A stretch of DNA of 64,000 nucleotides from Burkholderiales bacterium (GTDB lineage Bacteria; Pseudomonadota; Gammaproteobacteria; Burkholderiales; Burkholderiaceae_F). Within the stretch, counting starts at the first letter, position 1, and each line of letters opens with the position of its first letter. The translations under genes were made by a program, and so were the position numbers. Positions 1 to 9,678 of this stretch are shown here, piece by piece. The notes under the pieces were generated by a model. The model saw only the letters and a list, made by a program, of their open reading frames with translations, was not told the origin of the DNA and did no database searches. The stretch covers positions 1 through 64,000 of the forward strand of contig JADJWR010000002.1 of the NCBI GenBank assembly GCA_016716275.1, given 5' to 3'.

Positions 1-1359
1 GGCGCCCGGCCGCGCAGCCAGCGGTTGATGCGCGCGTAATCGGGCAGCCGCGCATTGGCGCGCATCGACCGCTTCTGCGAGTTCGTCGTCGCCGCCGTCG
101 GCACGCGCCGGCCACAGCACGGCGGCAGCGCCGCCGGCCGTCGCCGAGCACCACCGCCTGGGCGATTGCCGGCGAGGCCTGAAGTTCGGACTCGACCCAC
201 CTGGCGACACGTTGCGGCCGAACGAGGTGATCAGCACGTTGCGGCGCCGGCCATCGACGTGCAGGAAGCCGTCGGCGTCGATACGGCCGAGGTCACCGGT
301 GGCCCACCAGGCCGGCGATGCGGTGCCAGCGTCGCCAGGTAGCCGAGCATCACAGCGCGCCGCCGACCCGGATCTGTCCGTCGCTGTCGACCCGCACCCG
401 CGCGTGCGGCAGCACCCGCCGGCTGAGCCAGGTCGGTCGGCGTGCGGCAGGTTCAGCGTTCTGCACCGAGGCCGCCTCCGACAGGCCGTAGCCCTCGTAG
501 GCCGGCAGCCCGCCGAGCCGCGCCTGGCGAGCACCGATGCGCCGACATGCGCACCGCCGACGGCGACGAACTTCAGCGCAGGCAGGGCGCGGCGCGGACG
601 GCGGCACGCCAGCTGCTCCACGCACGGAGCATCTGCGGCAGCACGATGGTGCTCTCGGCTGCGATGGTTCCTGGCGGCGGCATCGAGCGCCGCCGCGTTG
701 AAGGTGGACGAGCCGCGCAGCCCGACCCGCTCGCCGAGCGGCACCACGACCTTGGCGCCGACCGCCAGCGGCGCGTAGACGCCGGCGATGTTCTCCAGCA
801 GCAGCGGCAGCGGCAGCGCGCAAAGGTGCCGCCGCACCGCCAGCGGCGCCAGCGACTCGGCCAGGCCGTCGGCCACCGACAGCATCGCTCTCGCCGAGGC
901 ACACGCCCTTCGGCTGGCCGGTGCTTCCCGACGTGAAGGTCACCTTGCGCGTGCCGCGCGGCATCGGCACGACCGCGGCGATGCGGCGGCTCAGCGCCAG
1001 CCGCTCGCCGGCAACCGTCAGCGACTCGGCCGGCGCGGCGCTCGGCGCCGCAGTGGCCAGCACGGCATCGGCGCCGGTCGCGCGTAGCGCATGCGCCTGC
1101 TGCTCGGCGGTGAAGAACAGCGGCAGCGGCACCGCTCACCACGCCGGCGCGCAGCGCCGCCAGGTCGGCGACGATCCATGCCGGTCCGTTGGGCAGCAGA
1201 GTCGCCAGCGTGCGCGTCGCTGCGTGTCAGCACCTCCGCGAGTGCGTCGGCCTGGTCGAGCAGCGCGCCGTAAGACAGTGCGTGGCGCGAGCCCTGCACC
1301 GCGGGATCGTGCGGCGGATGCGCGCGCAGGCGCGCGAAGAACCGCTCGGCGGCACTCAC
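1..1359 (-). CDS. AMP-dependent acyl-CoA synthetase/ligase-like protein, 3' end outside window, frameshifted
   Basis: Reading leftward from an ATG at 1359, the product starts MSAAERFFARL and soon shows the adenylate-forming P-loop FTSGSTGQPKG (coding bases around 910-945). Further left come an EGYGLSEA segment (around 480-500) and the usual C-terminal hinge elements (a TGDLGRID-like stretch and a GRNVSPEW-like stretch) that continue off the left edge. These pieces lie in different frames, so at least four single-base indels are needed to join them. The family activates carboxylates as acyl-adenylates. The start overlaps the end of the upstream hemolysin-family gene by 4 bp, so the two are probably co-transcribed. 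The indels look like consensus errors, because neighbouring genes share the problem and conserved motifs survive in every frame. Confidence 0.62.
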
Positions 1360-1995
1360 CGGCGTCCCCTCTCCAGCCGGGCGAGATTGACCGACAGCTC
1401 GCCGGCGATCACCTTCGGCGCATGGCGTAGTAGCTGCCCCAGCTTGCCGCCTCGTCGCCGACGCAGCGCCTGCGCGCGTCGGCCAGCGACAGCACGGTCA
1501 GCCCCTGATGGCGAAACAGCCGGCGCAGGTCGGCGGTGGCGGTGATCACCACCCAGCGAAACCCGGCGTCGAGCAAGTGGCGGGCGAGCGCCAGCATCAG
1601 CCGCCTTCCTTCGCCGGGGTGTTGCGAGAGGCGAACTGACCGACCTCGACGACCTGCTCGCGCGCGATCCGCACGCCGGCGGCGGCGGCGAGCATCCGCT
1701 CGACCGGCTGCGGCAGGTAGCGCTCGAGGAACAGCGGCTCGACGGCGCTGCGATAGCCGGCTGCCGCACAGGTGCGGCGGAGACGGCTCGACTGACCAGT
1801 ACCGGCATGAAGTTGGCCAACCGCGCCGCGAAGTGCTGCCGATAGACGATGGCCGATGAACTGCTCGGTGGCCAGCCGCGCCTCGTCGTCGCGGCGATGC
1901 AGCCGAAAGCCGCTGGGCGGCGTCGCAGCTGGCAGCGCGCAAGGCGCGGCGGCTTCCGGCGACCACGGCGCCGGCACGGACTCGACGAAAGACAC
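1356..1995 (-). CDS. Thermostable hemolysin family protein (GNAT-like), frameshifted
   Basis: A GTG at 1995 with an AGAGGA Shine-Dalgarno 6 nt upstream begins SFVESVPAPWSP. Across three frames the following pieces can be read in order: FRLHRRDDEARLATEQFIGHR, FMPVLVSR, YRSAVEPLFLERYLPQPVE, VVEVGQFASRN, LMLALARHLLDAGFRWVV and ATADLRRLFRHQGL. This is the pattern of the T_hemolysin family, which has a GNAT-like fold. An AMP-ligase follows directly downstream with a 4-bp overlap, so the pair likely acts in one lipid-like or small-molecule acylation pathway (inference). At least four frameshifts interrupt it. Because order and motifs are preserved I treat it as one gene with sequence errors. The historical name does not prove haemolytic activity. 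Confidence 0.6.
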
Positions 1996-2149
1996 GGGCG
2001 TTCCTCTTTGACGAGGCGCCACGCTAGGGGCCGGACATTAACGACGGCTTAATGCCCGCCGGCCCGCCGGTCGGCCGGCCGGCCCGGCGCAGTCGCGGCC
2101 GATGGTCTAATCGGCGCTGTCGCTAGCCCCGGTCCGCACCGAAACACCG

Positions 2150-3101
2150 ATGTCCCTGCCCCCGCTGCTGCCATCGCCTGCGCCTGCCGGTGATCGGCGC
2201 GCCGCTGTTCATCATCTCCAACCTGGAGCTCGTGCTGGCGCAGTGCAAGGCCGGCATCGTCGGCAGCTTCCCGGCGCTGAATGCGCGGGCCGCCGAAGTG
2301 CTCGACCAGTGGCTGACGCGCATCACCGCCGAACTGGCGGCATGCCGCGCGGCGGATCCGCAGGCGACGGTGGCGCCGTTCGCCGTCAACCAGATCGTCC
2401 ACTCGAGCAACGACAGGTTGCAGCACGACATGGATCTGTGCGTCAGGCACAAGGTGCCGATCATCATCACCAGCCTGCGCGCCGGATGCGGTGGTCGAGG
2501 CGGCGCACGGCTACGGCGGGCTGGTGTTCCACGACGTCACCACCATCGCCGCCCGCCCGGCGCTGGCCGCCGGCGTCGACGGGCTGATCCTGGTGTGCGC
2601 CGGCGCCGGCAGGCACCGGCCGGCTGTCGCCGTTCGCGCTGGTGCTCGGGGTGCGCGCCTTCTACGACGGCACGATCATCCTGTCGGGGTCGATCGCCGG
2701 CGGCGGCGCGATCCTCGCCGCGCAGGCGATCGGCGCCGACCTGGCGTACATCGGCACCGCTTCATCGCCAGCGCCGAGGCCAACGCGGTCGAGGCCTACA
2801 AGCAGATGATCGTCACCTCGCGCGGCGAGGACATTGTCTACTCGAACCTGTTCACCGGGTGCACGGCAACTACCTGCGCGGCAGCATCGTCGCTGCCAGG
2901 CTGGACCCAGACGCGCTGCCGGAGTCGGACAAGGACGCGATGAACTTCGGCTCCGGCCGCAGCAAGGCATGGCGCGACATCTGGGGCGCCGGCCAGGGGG
3001 TCGGCCAGATCGACGAGGTGCTGCCGGCGGCGGCGATCGTCGAGAGGCTGCAGCAGGAATACGCGGCGGCGCGCATGCGGGTGATGCCCGCGGTCGGGTG
3101 A
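2150..3101 (+). CDS. Nitronate monooxygenase / 2-nitropropane dioxygenase-like flavoprotein, frameshifted
   Basis: The ATG at 2150 opens MSLPPLLPS. After a frame change the fold is recognisable: LPVIGAPLFIISNLELVLAQ, GIVGSFPALNAR, TVAPFAVNQIVH, HKVPIIITSL, VDGLILVCAGAGG, ILSGSIAGGGAIL and ADLAYIGTRFIA. This is the (beta/alpha)8 FMN-binding NPD family; the ILSGSIAGG and DLAYIGTRF segments match the phosphate-binding region. About five indels (near 2180, 2490, 2610, 2760 and 2860) split it. Family members oxidise alkyl nitronates or act as related FMN oxidases, and the substrate here is unknown. Length after repair is about 315 residues, normal for the family. Confidence 0.62.
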
Positions 3102-3138
3102 CAATCCGCCCGGATTCAACGAGCGAGGAGGAAGAGCC

Positions 3139-3512
3139 ATGACCGCCAACGCAAACCTCGACGCCCTCGGCAAGCTGGTGCTCCGCCTGTCGGTCGGCGT
3201 GCTGATGCTGATGCATGGGATCCCAAAGGTCGGCGCCGGCGTCGACGGCATCGTCGGCATGGTGGCGCGGACCGGACTGCCTGGCACTCGGCTATCTCGT
3301 CTATGTCGGCGAGGTGCTGGCGCCGGTGCTGGTGATCATCGGCCTGTGGACGCGGCCGGCTGCGCGCTGCTGATGTTCGTCACGATGATCGTCGCCGTCT
3401 GGCTGGTGCACATGGGCGACCTGTTGCTGCTCACCAGAGCGGCGGCTGGGCGCTCGAGCTGCAGGGGCTGTTCCTGTTCGGCTCGCTCGCCATCGCGAAG
3501 GAGACAGGATGA
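3139..3512 (+). CDS. DoxX family membrane protein, frameshifted
   Basis: The ATG at 3139 follows GAGGAGGAAGAGCC, a good Shine-Dalgarno. The product starts MTANANLDALGKLVLRLSVGVLMLMHGIPK, the typical DoxX first helix with the LMLMHG-PK motif. Across frame changes near 3285 and 3360 it continues YLVYVGEVLAPVLVIIGLWTR, MFVTMIVAVWL and WALELQGLFLFGSLAIA, giving four predicted membrane helices. The stop overlaps the start of the aldo/keto reductase (ATGA-type junction at 3509-3512), so the two are translationally coupled. DoxX-family proteins are inner-membrane proteins, some linked to quinone or thiosulfate oxidation, many without known role. Confidence 0.62.
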
Positions 3513-4479
3513 ACTACCGCCGCCTCGGCCGATCGGGCCTCCAGGTCAGCGAGCTGTCGTTCGGCTCGTGGGTCACCTACGGCAACCAGGTCGACACGGC
3601 CGCCGCCCGCGAGCTGATGGCGGCGGCCTGGGACGCCGGCGTCAACTTCTTCGACAACGCCGAGATCTACGCCCGCGGCGAAAGCGAGCGGATCATGGGC
3701 GCGGCGATCAAGGCGCTCGGCTGGCCGCGGACGAAGTTCGTGGTGTCGACCAAGTTCTTCTGGGGCCTCGCCGATGGGCCGAACGGGAAGAACACGCTGA
3801 ACGCCAGGTACCTGCGGCACGCGATCGAGGATCGCTGTCGCGGCTGGGGCTCGACTACGTCGACCTGGTGTTCTGCCACCGCGCCGACCCGAACACACCG
3901 ATCGAGGAGACGGTGTGGGCAATGCACCGGATGATCGAGCGCGGCCAGGCGCTCTACTGGGGCACCAGCGAGTGGAGCGCCGACGAGATCCGCGCCGCCT
4001 GGCTGATCGCCGAGCGGCACTCGCTGGCGAAGCCGGTGATGGAGCAGCCGCAGTACAACCTGCTGCACCGCAAGCGGGTCGAGCAGGAGTACGCGCGGCT
4101 GTATGAGGACATCGGGCTCGGGCTGACCACCTGGAGTCCGCTGGCGAGCGGCCTGCTCACCGGCAAGTACCGCGGCGGCATCCCGGCCGGCAGCCGCGGC
4201 GCGGTGGAGACCTATGCCTTCCTGCGGCCGCGGCTGACCGACGAGAGGGGCAACGAGATCGTCGGCCGCCTGGAGCCGGTCGCGCGGGATCTCGGCTGCA
4301 CGCTGGCGCAGCTCGCGCTCGCCTGGTGCCTGAAGAATCCGCGCGTGTCGACGGTGATCACCGGCGCCACGCGGGTGGCGCAGGTGCAGGAGAACATGAA
4401 GGCGCTCGACGTGGCGGGCCGGCTGACGCCGGACGTGCTGGCGCGCATCGACGCGGCGGTCGGCAGCCACTTCGACTGA
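3509..4479 (+). CDS. Aldo/keto reductase, one frameshift
   Basis: NAD(P)H-dependent reductase of the AKR superfamily, (beta/alpha)8 barrel, cytosolic. The first part (3509 to about 3830) reads MNYRRLGRSGLQVSELSFG. It carries three of the catalytic tetrad positions: Asp and Tyr in FFDNAEIY and Lys in VVSTKFFW. After a single-base slip near 3830 the frame changes and gives YVDLVFCHRADPNTP with the expected His, then the NADPH-binding C terminus (WSPLASGLLTGKYRGG, VSTVITGATRVAQVQEN). Closest in pattern to the YghZ / KCNAB beta-subunit group. About 322 residues when joined, the normal size. The start overlaps the DoxX stop. Confidence 0.8.
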
Positions 4480-4481
4480 CC

Positions 4482-4940
4482 GTGGACGACGTCACCTTCC
4501 GCGAGGCAACGGCCGCCGACCTGCCGGCGCTTCTGCGGCTGCTGGTCGACGACGATCTCGCGCAGGCGCGCGGCGGCTACGCGGCCGAAGTGACGCCGGC
4601 TGTCCGCGCCGCCTTCGACGCGATCGAGCGCGACCCCGGCAATGAGCTGTGGCTCGGCGAGCACCACGGCGAAGTGGTCGCCATGCTGCAGTTGACGCTG
4701 ATTCCGGGCCTGTCGCGCGGCGGCATGAAGCGGGCGCTGGTCGAGGCGGTGCGCGTGCGCGCCGACCTGCGCGGCCGGGCCATCGGCGAAGCGCTGATGC
4801 GGCACGTCGAGCAGCGGGCGAAGGCCGCCGGCTGCGGGCTGATCCAGCTCACCACCGACCGGCAGCGGCTGGCCGCGCACCGCTTCTATGAGCGGATCGG
4901 CTACGTCGCCAGCCACCTCGGCATGAAGAAGAAGCTGTAG
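4482..4940 (+). CDS. GNAT family N-acetyltransferase
   Basis: Starts at GTG 4482, two bases after the aldo/keto reductase stop, and encodes about 152 residues beginning VDDVTFREATAADLPALLRL. It ends with the GNAT acetyl-CoA core: RADLRGRAIGEALMRHVEQRA, where R-x-x-G-R/G-A binds the pyrophosphate, and the HRFYERIGY motif C-terminal to it. Full-length and unbroken, unlike its upstream neighbours. Acceptor substrate unknown. The tight spacing suggests it belongs to the DoxX-AKR-GNAT-CWC transcription unit. Confidence 0.82.
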   Translation: MDDVTFREATAADLPALLRLLVDDDLAQARGGYAAEVTPAVRAAFDAIERDPGNELWLGEHHGEVVAMLQLTLIPGLSRGGMKRALVEAVRVRADLRGRAIGEALMRHVEQRAKAAGCGLIQLTTDRQRLAAHRFYERIGYVASHLGMKKKL

Positions 4941-5159
4941 ATGACGGGCGAAGTCCGGCGGCCGGCAGGGCGGCGCGCGCCATCGGACGTGTCGCGTTGC
5001 TCCCGCTGCGGCGCCGCCTTTCACTGCGGTATCGACGATGCCGGTGGCTGCTGGTGCGCAAAGCTGCCTTTTCTGCCGCGCGAAGCCTGCGCGGCCGATG
5101 CGGGCTGTCTGTGTGAGCGATGCCTGCGCGAACTGCTGGCCGCGCCGCGCTGCCTATAG
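4941..5159 (+). CDS. Small cysteine-rich CWC-family protein
   Basis: 72 residues, starting at the ATG immediately after the GNAT stop codon. Cys residues occur as CSRCGAAFHCG, GGCWCAKLP, and CLCERCLREL near the C terminus. The central C-x-W-C with the preceding C-x2-C is the signature of the small CWC domain family, which is probably metal-binding. Function unknown. The GNAT-CWC pairing recurs in many proteobacteria as far as I recall, but I cannot check that here. Confidence 0.68.
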   Translation: MTGEVRRPAGRRAPSDVSRCSRCGAAFHCGIDDAGGCWCAKLPFLPREACAADAGCLCERCLRELLAAPRCL

Positions 5160-5222
5160 TCGGAAGCCCGGGTCGGCCCGGTCGAGCCTGCGTGTCGGCC
5201 ACCGGCCCGGTGCCGAGCCGCC

Positions 5223-6136
5223 TTAACCGGCGGCCGGCGACGTCGCCTTGCGCGGCGTCAGCCGCTCGATCATCTCGTCCTTCTCCGCCCACATCATGTT
5301 GACCCACTCCTGCATGCGGTTGCGGAACTGCGGGTCGCTGGCGTAATCGCCGCGGGTCAGTTCGGCGGGGATTTCGCGCTGCGCGACGCGCACGATCGGT
5401 CGTCGACGCGACCGGACAGCAGGTGCCAGAACTTCGGCGCGCCGTGCGGATAGACGATCGTCACGTCGAGCAGGCGGTGGCAGTGCTCGCCGAGCGTCGC
5501 CAGTGCCATGGCGATGCCGCCGCTGCGCGGCTTCAGCAGGTGCCGGTAGGGCGAGCGCTGCACGTCGTGCTTGTGCCGGTCAAAGCGCGTGCCTTCGAGG
5601 AAGTTGATCACCGAGGTGGGCACCAGGCGGAACTTCTCGCAGGCCTGGCGCGCCCGTTCGAGGTCGCGCGCGCTGCTCATGCCGCCCTTGCGCTGCATGA
5701 ACGGGAAGTCGAGCGCCCACCAGGCCAGGCCGATGATCGGCACGTAGATCAGCTGCCGCTTGAGGAAGAACTTGAGCATCGGCACGCGGCCGGCGAACAC
5801 CTTCTGCAGCACCAGGATGTCGACCCAGCTCTGGTGATTGGCGGCGACGATGTACCAGTCGTCACGGCGCAGGCCCTCGACGCCGCCGATCTGCCAGCCC
5901 TGGTTGCCGGCCAGCGCGATCCAGCCGTTGTTGACGCCGATCCACGACATCGCGATCCTGTTTAGGGCGCGGTCCGTCACGTGCCGTACCGGCCTGAACG
6001 GCAGCAGCAGCTTGGCCAGCGCGAACGGCACCATCAGCACGCAGAAGAACAGCACGTTGGCCGCCAGCGCGAGCGCGGCGAACGAGCCCCTTGCGGCAGC
6101 TGCCATGCGCTGGACGAACGACTCGGCCGGTTTCAT
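5223..6136 (-). CDS. 1-acyl-sn-glycerol-3-phosphate acyltransferase-like (YihG/PlsC type), one frameshift
   Basis: Starts at ATG 6136 (MKPAESFVQRM). The first 60 residues hold a hydrophobic anchor (ALALAANVLFFCVLMVPFALA). The acyltransferase motif I N-H-Q-S-W-V-D is present (VAANHQSWVDILVLQ). Motif III is seen as FLEGTRF, with a downstream P-x-x-GG region, and the acceptor pocket sequence LKFFLKRQLIYVPIIGLAWW matches YihG-like acyltransferases. A one-base slip near 5400 moves the last roughly 58 residues (QREIPAELTRGDYASDP ... TPRKATSPAAG, stop at 5223-5225) to another frame. Inner-membrane enzyme of phospholipid acylation; chain specificity unknown. Transcribed after the MFS gene with a 78-bp gap. 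Confidence 0.8.
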
Positions 6137-6214
6137 CGCGGATTCTCGAAAGAACCCGCATTTGACCGCAGCCGCCCTGCCTGCGCCATTGATGCAGCGC
6201 AAGCGGCAATCGCC

Positions 6215-7454
6215 TCAACGCGCCGCGGCGCCGGCGAGCGCCGGTTGCGGCGGCAGCGTCGGCGCGCCTTGCCTGCCCTCGCGGACCGGCAGGTGGGCCA
6301 GCGCCGCCGCGGCGGCGAGCAGGATGTCGAGCAGCCAGACCCAGCGATAGCCGCCGGTGAGCTCCAGTTCCAGCCCGCCCAGCCAGACGCCGAGGAAGCT
6401 GCCCACCTGGTGCAGCGCCATCGTGATGCCGAACAGCACCGCCAAGTTCTGCGCGCCGTAGAGCTTGGCGATGATGCCGGTGGTCGGCGGCAGTGTGGCC
6501 ATGTAGGTGAGCCCCATCCACAGCGCGAAGCCGAGCATCGTCTCGCCGCTGGCCGGCAGCAGCAGGAACAGCGCCACCCCCGCCGCGCGCAGCGCGTACA
6601 GCGCGCCGAGCAGCGTCTTCATCGACACGCGCTGCATCAGCCAGCCGGAAGCCAGGCTGCCGACGACGTTGCAGGCGCCGACGAGCGCCAGCCACAGGCC
6701 CGAGAAGCCGGTCGAGAAGCCGCACAGTTCGAGCACGCCGGGCATGTGCGTGGTCAGGAACGACACGTGGAAGCCGCAGACGAAGAAGCCGGCGGTGATG
6801 CACCAGTAGCTCGGCTCGCGCAGCGCTCGCGCGGGCGTCGACCGCCGCCTGCCCGCCTGCCGCCTCGGCCGCGGCGGGCGGGTGGCGGAAGGCGCGCGCC
6901 ATCGGCAGCACGGCGATCGACAGCGCGGCGAACGCCAGCACGGCGCCCTGCCAGCCGATGCCGGCGACCAGCAGCGCGGCGAGCGGCGCCAGCAACAGCT
7001 GGCCGGCCGAGCTTCCGGCGCTGACGAGTCCCAGCGCCAGTCCGCGCCGCTCGGCGGCCACGCGCTGCGCAACCGCGCCCAGCAGCAGCGGCGCGCCGCC
7101 GGCGGCCGCGCCGGCGGCGCCGGCCAGCAGCAGGGCGGCGATCAGCGTCGCGCCGCTGCCGGCGGCCGTGACCATCGCCAGGCCGGTCGCCGAGAGCAGG
7201 CCGCCGGCAACGATCACCCGCGTCGTGCCGTGCCAGCGCGCCAGCACACCGACCACCGGCTGCGCGGCCCCCCAGGCCAGCTGGCTCAGCGCGAAGGCGA
7301 AGCTCACCGTCGCCGCGCCGAGGGCGGTGGCGGTGTTGATCGGGCCGATGAACAGGCCCATCGACGAGCGCGAGCCCATCAGCACCGCCATCAGCGTCGC
7401 TGCGGCCAGCACCGGCACCATGAAGCCAGCCTGGTTCCGTGAAAGGTCTTTCAT
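6215..7454 (-). CDS. MFS transporter, one frameshift
   Basis: The ATG at 7454 starts MKDLSRNQAGFMVPVLAAATLMAVLMGSRSSMGLFIGPI, and about 12 hydrophobic helices follow. The loop 2-3 region is LARWHGTTRVIVAGG. The frame changes near 6830 inside the central loop (after a PPAAAEAAGG stretch), then continues ALREPSYWCITAGFFVCGFHVSFLTTHMPGV to a stop at 6215. Joined length is about 412 residues, the normal MFS size. The second half resembles monocarboxylate/oxalate-type MFS members (FLTTHMPGV, PTTGIIAKLYGAQNLAVLFG). Substrate not assignable. This is the last gene in the window with a frameshift. Confidence 0.78.
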
Positions 7455-7670
7455 CTGCTGTCCCTGTGATCCGTGTTGCCGCGCAGCGGGCGGCATCCCA
7501 TGGCTGGGCACGGTAGGCAGCGGCGGTGATGCGGCGATTTCCGCCGCGGCGCGCGTTGTTCGGCAATGTTTCAGTCAGGTATCGGCGTTGCCGGCAGCGG
7601 CGGTCGGCGGCGCGTATCCTTCGCCCTCCGCTCGCGGCCGCCCCAGACGGTGGCCCGCCGTCGCCTGCCG

Positions 7671-9293
7671 ATGAACGCTCCAGAACCCGATGCCGCGCTG
7701 CTGCGCGAGGTCGCGCGCCGGCGCACCTTCGCGATCATTTCGCACCCGGACGCCGGCAAGACCACGCTGACCGAGAAGCTGCTGCTGTTCGGCGGCGCGA
7801 TTCAGCTCGCCGGCGCCGTCAAGGGCCGCAAGACCGCCCGCCACGCCACCTCCGACTGGATGGAAGTCGAGAAGCAGCGCGGCATCTCGGTCACCAGTTC
7901 GGTGATGCAGTTCGAGGTCGACGGCCACGTGGTCAACCTGCTCGACACGCCGGGCCACGAGGACTTCTCCGAGGACACCTACCGGGTGCTCACCGCGGTC
8001 GACGCGGCGGTGATGGTGATCGACGCCGCCAAGGGCGTCGAGGCGCAGACGATCAAGCTGCTCGAGGTCTGCCGGCTGCGCTCGACGCCGATCATCACCT
8101 TCGTCAACAAGCTCGACCGCGACGTGCGCGAGCCGTTCGACCTGCTGGCCGAGATCGAGTCGGTGCTGCGGATCGACTGCGCGCCGGTGACCTGGCCGCT
8201 CGGCATGGGCAGGCACTTCCGCGGCGTCTATCACCTGCTCGACGACCGGCTGCTGCGCTTCACGCCGGGCGAGGCGCGCGTTGCGCGCGAGACCGAGGAG
8301 ATCCGCGGCTACGACAGCCCGCGGCTGGCGGCGCTGTTCCCTCAGGAGGCGGCGACCCTGGTGCACGACATCGAGCTGCTGCGCGGCGCCAGCCACCCGT
8401 TCGAGCTGGACAAATTCCTCGCCGGAACGCAGACACCGGTGTTCTTCGGCTCCGGTATCAACAACTTCGGCGTGCAGGAGATCCTGCAGGCGCTGGTCAA
8501 ATGGGCGCCGGCGCCGCAGCCGCGCGACGCCGGCTCACGCGCGGTGGCGCCGGTGGAGGCGCCGTTTTCCGGCTTCGTGTTCAAGATCCAGGCCAACATG
8601 GACCCGCGCCACCGCGACCGCATCGCCTTCCTGCGCGTCTGTTCGGGCCGCTACACGCCGGGGATCAAGGTCTGGCACGTGCGCGCCGGCCGCGAGATCA
8701 AGCTCGGCAACGCACTGACCTTCATGGCCAACGAGCGCGCGGCAAGCACCGAGGCGGTGGCCGGCGACATCATCGGCATCCACAACCACGGCCAGCTTTC
8801 GATCGGCGACACGCTGACCGAGGGCGAGACGCTCGGCTTCAAGGGCATCCCCTACTTCGCGCCGGAACTGTTCCGCATGGCGCGCGCGCGCGACCCGTTC
8901 AAGGCCAAGCAGCTGGCCAAGGGCCTGGCCGAGCTTGGCGAAGAAGGGGCGATCCAGGTCCTGAGCATGGCCACCGGCGAGCTGCTGCTCGGTGCGGTGG
9001 GGCCGCTGCAGTTCGAGATCGTCGCCCACCGGCTGAAGAACGAGTACAACGTCGACGCCGTCTACGACACGCCCGGCATCGCCACTGCGCGCTGGCTGAC
9101 CTACCCGGACGACAGGACGCGGCGGGAGTTCGAAAAGGAGCAGTCGGCACGTCTGGCGCACGACGTCGACGGCAACCCCGTCTATCTCGCCAGCAACAGC
9201 GTCAACCTGGAAGTGACGATGAAGTACTGGCCGCAGGTGCACTTCCACGGCACCCGTGAGCACGGCCAGAAGCTGGCGCACGCGGACCGCTGA
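7671..9293 (+). CDS. prfC: Peptide chain release factor 3
   Basis: 540-residue translational GTPase that recycles RF1/RF2 from the ribosome. G1 is SHPDAGKTT at residues 24-32, G3 is DTPGHEDF and G4 is NKLD. The RF3-specific segments RGISVTSSVMQF, FFGSGINNFGV and PLQFEIVAHRLKNEYNVDA are all present, which separates it from EF-G. I chose the ATG at 7671 (MNAPEPDAALL). The upstream in-frame codons from 7566 have poor composition and no support. Intact, in contrast to everything to its left. Probably monocistronic; it converges on the HicA-like gene. Confidence 0.95.
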   Translation: MNAPEPDAALLREVARRRTFAIISHPDAGKTTLTEKLLLFGGAIQLAGAVKGRKTARHATSDWMEVEKQRGISVTSSVMQFEVDGHVVNLLDTPGHEDFSEDTYRVLTAVDAAVMVIDAAKGVEAQTIKLLEVCRLRSTPIITFVNKLDRDVREPFDLLAEIESVLRIDCAPVTWPLGMGRHFRGVYHLLDDRLLRFTPGEARVARETEEIRGYDSPRLAALFPQEAATLVHDIELLRGASHPFELDKFLAGTQTPVFFGSGINNFGVQEILQALVKWAPAPQPRDAGSRAVAPVEAPFSGFVFKIQANMDPRHRDRIAFLRVCSGRYTPGIKVWHVRAGREIKLGNALTFMANERAASTEAVAGDIIGIHNHGQLSIGDTLTEGETLGFKGIPYFAPELFRMARARDPFKAKQLAKGLAELGEEGAIQVLSMATGELLLGAVGPLQFEIVAHRLKNEYNVDAVYDTPGIATARWLTYPDDRTRREFEKEQSARLAHDVDGNPVYLASNSVNLEVTMKYWPQVHFHGTREHGQKLAHADR

Positions 9294-9317
9294 ACGGTCG
9301 CCGGCCAGCGGCGAGGC

Positions 9318-9611
9318 TCAGGCCTTCCGTTCGGCCTCGCGGGATGCCTCGTACATCGACGGCGTCGCGCCGGCGCGGCCGAGGTACTCGCGCAGGTGCT
9401 TGATCGCCTGCACGTTCATCACGTTCGAGTGGTGCGGCCGGTGCAGGATGCCCTCGGCGCGGTTCAGCTTGACGCGGATGCGCGCGCCGGACAGCGACTC
9501 GATCTCGGCGCCGAGGTGGCTGAGCAGCGATTCGATCTCGCGCCAGTGGATGTTGCCGCTGATCGGATCGTGGAAGATCAGCTTCAGCAGTTGCTCGTGC
9601 TTGTGGCTCAT
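9318..9611 (-). CDS. Solitary HicA-like domain protein
   Basis: 97 residues from the ATG at 9611 (MSHKHEQLLKLIFHDP). The segment NIHWREIESLLSHLGAEIESLSGARIRVKLN, followed by HRPHHSN and QAIKHLREYLGR, has the HicA dsRBD-like layout, including the short His-containing strand used by HicA mRNA interferases. No HicB-type antitoxin lies on either side; prfC and dinB flank it. Free-standing HicA-like proteins of this form are common in proteobacteria and may not be toxins. The hydrophobic-poor C terminus ends SREAERKA. Confidence 0.68.
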   Translation of the reverse strand: MSHKHEQLLKLIFHDPISGNIHWREIESLLSHLGAEIESLSGARIRVKLNRAEGILHRPHHSNVMNVQAIKHLREYLGRAGATPSMYEASREAERKA

Positions 9612-9678
9612 GGCGGCCCTTTCGCAGCGCTTTTGACCAAGGATACGCGGCGGCCCCGCGGACAACCTCTGCGCTGCC

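Noticed and set aside
3139..4479. Apparent DoxX-aldo/keto reductase fusion in a single frame
   Set aside because: The joined frame passes through nonsense between the two domains and exists only because of indels in both genes; separate genes with an ATGA overlap explain it better.
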